Origin: JBFWIL01 sp050256015 | Lineage (GTDB): Bacteria > Bacteroidota > Bacteroidia > Bacteroidales > Prolixibacteraceae | Length of the DNA stretch: 9,282 nt | Assembly: GCA_050256015.1 (NCBI GenBank) | Contig: JBFWIL010000092.1 | Location: 1-9,282 of the forward strand | Reading direction: 5' to 3' | Shown: in pieces, positions 6,900 to 9,282 of the stretch | Numbering within the stretch: position 1 is the stretch's first letter | How the letters are laid out: each line of letters opens with the position of its first letter | Program-made: the position numbers and the translations under genes | The notes under the pieces: model-generated | What the model was told of the DNA's origin: nothing | Database searches by the model: none | The model's input: only the letters and a program-made list of their open reading frames with translations

Positions 6900-8237
6900 T
6901 TAAAGCTCCCGCACGGCCTGCTTAAACTGCCTGCCACGGTCTTCATAGTTATCAAAAAGATCAAAGCTGGCGCAGGCGGGAGAAAGCAGTACCACATCAT
7001 GGTCCCTGGCCAGGTAATAAGCAGAACGTACCGCATCTTTCATATCGCATGTTTCCACAATATCGGAAACCACCTCTTTAAAAGACTCAACAATCTTGCG
7101 GTTATCCACTCCCAAACAAACAATGGCTTTAACCTTTTCCCGGACCAGTTCCGTCAGTTCGCTGTAATTATTGCCTTTATCTACCCCTCCTGCAATCCAG
7201 ACAACCGGCTGGTTGATACACTCCAGCGCATACCAGGTGGAATTGATGTTCGTGGCCTTGGAGTCGTTGACAAATTCAATGCCGTGAACTTTCAGGAAAT
7301 GCTCCAGCCGGTGCTCCACTCCCTTAAAATCGGACAGACTTTCCCGAATCGTCTCATTGCGGATGTTCAGCACGGACCCGGCCAGGCCTGCAGCCATCGA
7401 ATTATAAAGGTTATGTTTTCCCTGCAACGACAAATCGAATATGGACATGGTAAAATAATTTTGTTTCCGGTTAATGATCAGCTTATCGCTGTATATTCCC
7501 GCCCCGTCCGGTGCAGCCTTTCCCAGAGAGAATGGCAGCATGACGGCAGGTATCTTTCGTATTTCAAGCTCCTTCCGGATTACCGGATCATCGGCCCCGT
7601 ATATAAAAAAGTCGGCCGGTCCCTGGTTTTGGACGATCCGGAACTTAGCATCCGTATAGTTTTGCATCCGATAATCGTAACGGTCAAGATGATCGGGCGT
7701 GATGTTCAGCAGCACGGCCACATCGGCCCTGAAGCCATGCATGTCGTCGAGCTGAAAGCTGCTCAACTCAATCACATAATAATCCATCTCTTCTGCAGCC
7801 ACCTGCCGGGCCATACTGCTCCCCACGTTTCCCGCAAGTCCGGCCTTCAGTCCTGCTTTTGTCAGCATATGATGAATGAGCATGGTGGTTGTGGTCTTGC
7901 CGTTGCTGCCGGTAATGCAGATGGTTTTGGCCCGGGTATGACGACCGGCAAACTCGATTTCCGAAATCACGGGAATACCGGCAGAACGGATCTGCTTCAG
8001 CAGGGGGCTGTTTCCAGGTACACCAGGACTTTTAATGATTTCTGCAGCTTGCAAAATCAAGTGCCCGGAATGCCTTCCTTCCTCAAAGGAGATGTCCTGT
8101 TTGATCAGTTCGTCCCGGTACTGCGTTTTCAGCTTTCCGCTGTCCGATACGAACACCTCCATCCCCTGTTTTTTGGCCAGGATGGCTGCTCCCACCCCGC
8201 TTTCTCCTGCTCCGAGTATGATTAGTTTTCCTGCCAT
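6900..8237 (-). CDS. murD: UDP-N-acetylmuramoyl-L-alanine--D-glutamate ligase MurD
   Basis: Cytoplasmic ATP-dependent ligase that adds D-glutamate to UDP-MurNAc-L-Ala. It has 445 residues, the usual length. Domains in order: a Rossmann-like N-terminal UDP-binding domain with GAGESGVG 9-16 and SPGVPGNSP 70-78; the central ATPase with P-loop GSNGKTT 110-116, ELSSFQLD 157-164, NITPDHLDRY 178-187 and a lysine at 198 in TDAKFR that corresponds to the carbamylated lysine of the family; and a C-terminal domain with HRLE 309-312, NDSKATN 324-330 and LSPACASFDLFDNYEDRG 418-435, the latter specific to MurD. The ATG lies 3 bp after the mraY stop, which suggests translational coupling. A 37 bp spacer separates it from ftsW. 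Its codons avoid TTA, CTA and TCA almost entirely. Confidence 0.97.
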   Translation of the reverse strand: MAGKLIILGAGESGVGAAILAKKQGMEVFVSDSGKLKTQYRDELIKQDISFEEGRHSGHLILQAAEIIKSPGVPGNSPLLKQIRSAGIPVISEIEFAGRHTRAKTICITGSNGKTTTTMLIHHMLTKAGLKAGLAGNVGSSMARQVAAEEMDYYVIELSSFQLDDMHGFRADVAVLLNITPDHLDRYDYRMQNYTDAKFRIVQNQGPADFFIYGADDPVIRKELEIRKIPAVMLPFSLGKAAPDGAGIYSDKLIINRKQNYFTMSIFDLSLQGKHNLYNSMAAGLAGSVLNIRNETIRESLSDFKGVEHRLEHFLKVHGIEFVNDSKATNINSTWYALECINQPVVWIAGGVDKGNNYSELTELVREKVKAIVCLGVDNRKIVESFKEVVSDIVETCDMKDAVRSAYYLARDHDVVLLSPACASFDLFDNYEDRGRQFKQAVREL

Positions 8238-8240
8238 GGC

Positions 8241-9282
8241 TTAACGCATCTTTAAAGTTGCCACCGTAAATACAGCCAGAATGATCCCGACAATCCAGAA
8301 GCGGGTCACTATCTTGGGTTCGGGAATACCCTTTTTCTGGTAATGATGATGAATCGGGCTCATTAGAAAAATCCGTCTTCCCTCCCCGTATTTCCGTTTG
8401 GTGTATTTGAACCAGCCCACCTGTAAAACCACTGAAAGATTTTCTACCAGAAAGATGCCGCACAACAGGGGAATCAGAATCTCCTTCTTGATGATCACGG
8501 CAAATACGGCCAGGATACCGCCCAAAGCCAGGCTCCCGGTATCGCCCATAAACACCTGGGCCGGATAAGAATTAAACCACAGAAAACCCACAGTTGCCCC
8601 AATGAAAGCTGAAATAAACACACTTAACTCGCCAATATGCGGAATATACATAATGTTCAGGTACTCCGAGTAAATAATGTTTCCGCTCACGTAAGCCAAA
8701 ACCCCCAGAGTGGCTCCGCTGATGGCCGAAGTCCCCGCCGCAAGACCGTCTATCCCGTCAGTCAGATTAGCCGCATTGGACACAGCCACAATGATCAGGA
8801 TTATAGCTAAAGCATAAACCAGCCAGCGAAACATCCCTGTTTTGTCGGGCACAAAAGCCACCAGCCAGGCATAATCGAACTCATGATTTTTAATAAAAGG
8901 CAGGGTGGTTTTAGTCGATTTCTGCTCGCGGGTAACAAAACCAACCTCCTGCTTACCCGTCTGTGGATCGGTAATAATCTCCCTGCGAAATTCACCGTCT
9001 GCCTGGCGCACTTTTTCCCGAACCACAACATCGTCCGACAGATAAAGGGTAGACACCACAATCAGTCCCAGACTCACCTGCCCGAGTATTTTAAACCGGC
9101 CGGCCAATCCCTGTTTGTTCCGGAGAAAAACCTTGATATAATCGTCAACGAAGCCGATTGCACCCAGCCAGACAGTGGTGATCAGCATCAGGATGATATA
9201 AATGTTGCTCAGCCTGGCAAACAGCAGGGTAGGAATCACGATGGAAGTCAGCATGATGATCCCGCCCATGGTTGGGGTTCCT
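8241..9282 (-). CDS. mraY: Phospho-N-acetylmuramoyl-pentapeptide-transferase MraY (partial, 5' end beyond window)
   Basis: Polytopic membrane enzyme that transfers phospho-MurNAc-pentapeptide from UDP to undecaprenyl phosphate, making lipid I. The frame is open to the window edge: 346 complete codons beginning GTPTMGG, a conserved MraY motif that normally sits about 70 residues from the N-terminus, so roughly that much is missing. Counted from the first visible codon, motifs are VDDYIK 45-50 with the paired aspartates (46, 47), NLTDGIDGLA 172-181, FMGDTGS 244-250 with a catalytic-site Asp 247, and SPIHHHYQKKG 308-318. Between hydrophobic segments, residues about 82-136 form a long charged insertion containing DPQTGKQEVGF and REQKSTKTTLPF; E. 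coli-type MraY lacks it, but from memory it is usual in Bacteroidota. The internal ATG at 9269 is within the motif and is not the start. Stop TAA at 8243-8241, 3 bp before murD. Confidence 0.97.
   Translation of the reverse strand, partial: GTPTMGGIIMLTSIVIPTLLFARLSNIYIILMLITTVWLGAIGFVDDYIKVFLRNKQGLAGRFKILGQVSLGLIVVSTLYLSDDVVVREKVRQADGEFRREIITDPQTGKQEVGFVTREQKSTKTTLPFIKNHEFDYAWLVAFVPDKTGMFRWLVYALAIILIIVAVSNAANLTDGIDGLAAGTSAISGATLGVLAYVSGNIIYSEYLNIMYIPHIGELSVFISAFIGATVGFLWFNSYPAQVFMGDTGSLALGGILAVFAVIIKKEILIPLLCGIFLVENLSVVLQVGWFKYTKRKYGEGRRIFLMSPIHHHYQKKGIPEPKIVTRFWIVGIILAVFTVATLKMR

Larger units (their letters stand above)
1..9282 (-). other. dcw (division and cell wall) gene cluster, internal segment
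   Basis: Eight consecutive minus-strand genes for peptidoglycan precursor synthesis and cell division fill the whole window, with gaps of 3 to 37 bp and no gene on the other strand. The order mraY, murD, ftsW, murG, murC, ftsQ, ftsA, ftsZ is the classic dcw order; the lack of ddl between murC and ftsQ and of murF before mraY matches Bacteroidota clusters (family knowledge). Genes expected just upstream are mraZ, rsmH, ftsL, a ftsI-type penicillin-binding protein and murE, all outside the window. The tight spacing implies one transcript and probable translational coupling, but no promoter or terminator could be recognised inside. Confidence 0.95.

Noticed and set aside
6876..8225. 449-codon plus-strand open frame opposite murD
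   Set aside because: It is in exact codon register with murD, starts at GTG, has no family motif, and is explained by murD lacking TTA/CTA/TCA codons. murD has all its catalytic motifs.
8083..8463. 126-codon minus-strand frame spanning the mraY-murD junction
   Set aside because: It overlaps the 3' end of mraY and the 5' end of murD in another frame, both of which carry conserved motifs; nothing supports it as a gene.
1..9282. Search for a novel system, mobile element, CRISPR array, RNA gene, terminator or origin
   Set aside because: All sequence is accounted for by eight conserved dcw genes with gaps of at most 37 bp; I saw no direct-repeat array, tRNA-like or rRNA-like sequence, terminal inverted repeats or hairpin plus T-run.

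Overview
The window is a stretch of a dcw (division and cell wall) gene cluster, entirely on the minus strand and almost without intergenic space. Read 5'->3' on the minus strand, the order is mraY (5' end cut by the window edge), murD, ftsW, murG, murC, ftsQ, ftsA, ftsZ (3' end cut by the window edge). All eight are recognisable from conserved motifs and none shows a frameshift or internal stop.

Organism: the gene order mraY-murD-ftsW-murG-murC-ftsQ-ftsA-ftsZ without murF or ddl is typical of Bacteroidota. Other features point the same way: a MraY with a long charged insertion after the DDY(I)K region, a MurG with a GRMEMERVPAAG segment, an FtsQ ending in NQIVCTKK with almost no cytoplasmic tail, an FtsA ending in an amphipathic helix plus an acidic tail, and weak or absent Shine-Dalgarno sequences. 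I cannot place it below phylum with confidence; a Bacteroidales-like lineage of moderate GC content is plausible.

Layout: mraY 8241-9282 (partial), 3 bp gap, murD 6900-8237, 37 bp gap, ftsW 5663-6862, 16 bp gap, murG 4510-5646, 37 bp gap (with the ATG start preferred here), murC 3072-4472, 3 bp gap, ftsQ 2322-3068, 8 bp gap, ftsA 1024-2313, 17 bp gap, ftsZ 1-1006 (partial). No gap exceeds 37 bp, and there is no visible terminator, insertion sequence, RNA gene, CRISPR array or convincing promoter inside. The eight genes are therefore probably cotranscribed from a promoter upstream of the window.

Together the genes cover the membrane steps of peptidoglycan precursor synthesis and the core of the division machine. 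MurC and MurD add L-Ala and D-Glu to UDP-MurNAc. MraY makes lipid I and MurG makes lipid II. FtsW polymerises lipid II into septal glycan. FtsQ links the periplasmic divisome, and FtsA tethers the FtsZ ring to the membrane.

I found no undescribed system here. The points worth a second look are modest: two start-codon decisions (murC and ftsA), a few local departures from family motifs (FtsW, FtsZ), the MraY insertion, a tiny potential leader ORF before ftsW, and an avoidance of TTA/CTA/TCA codons that explains the unusually long antisense open frames.
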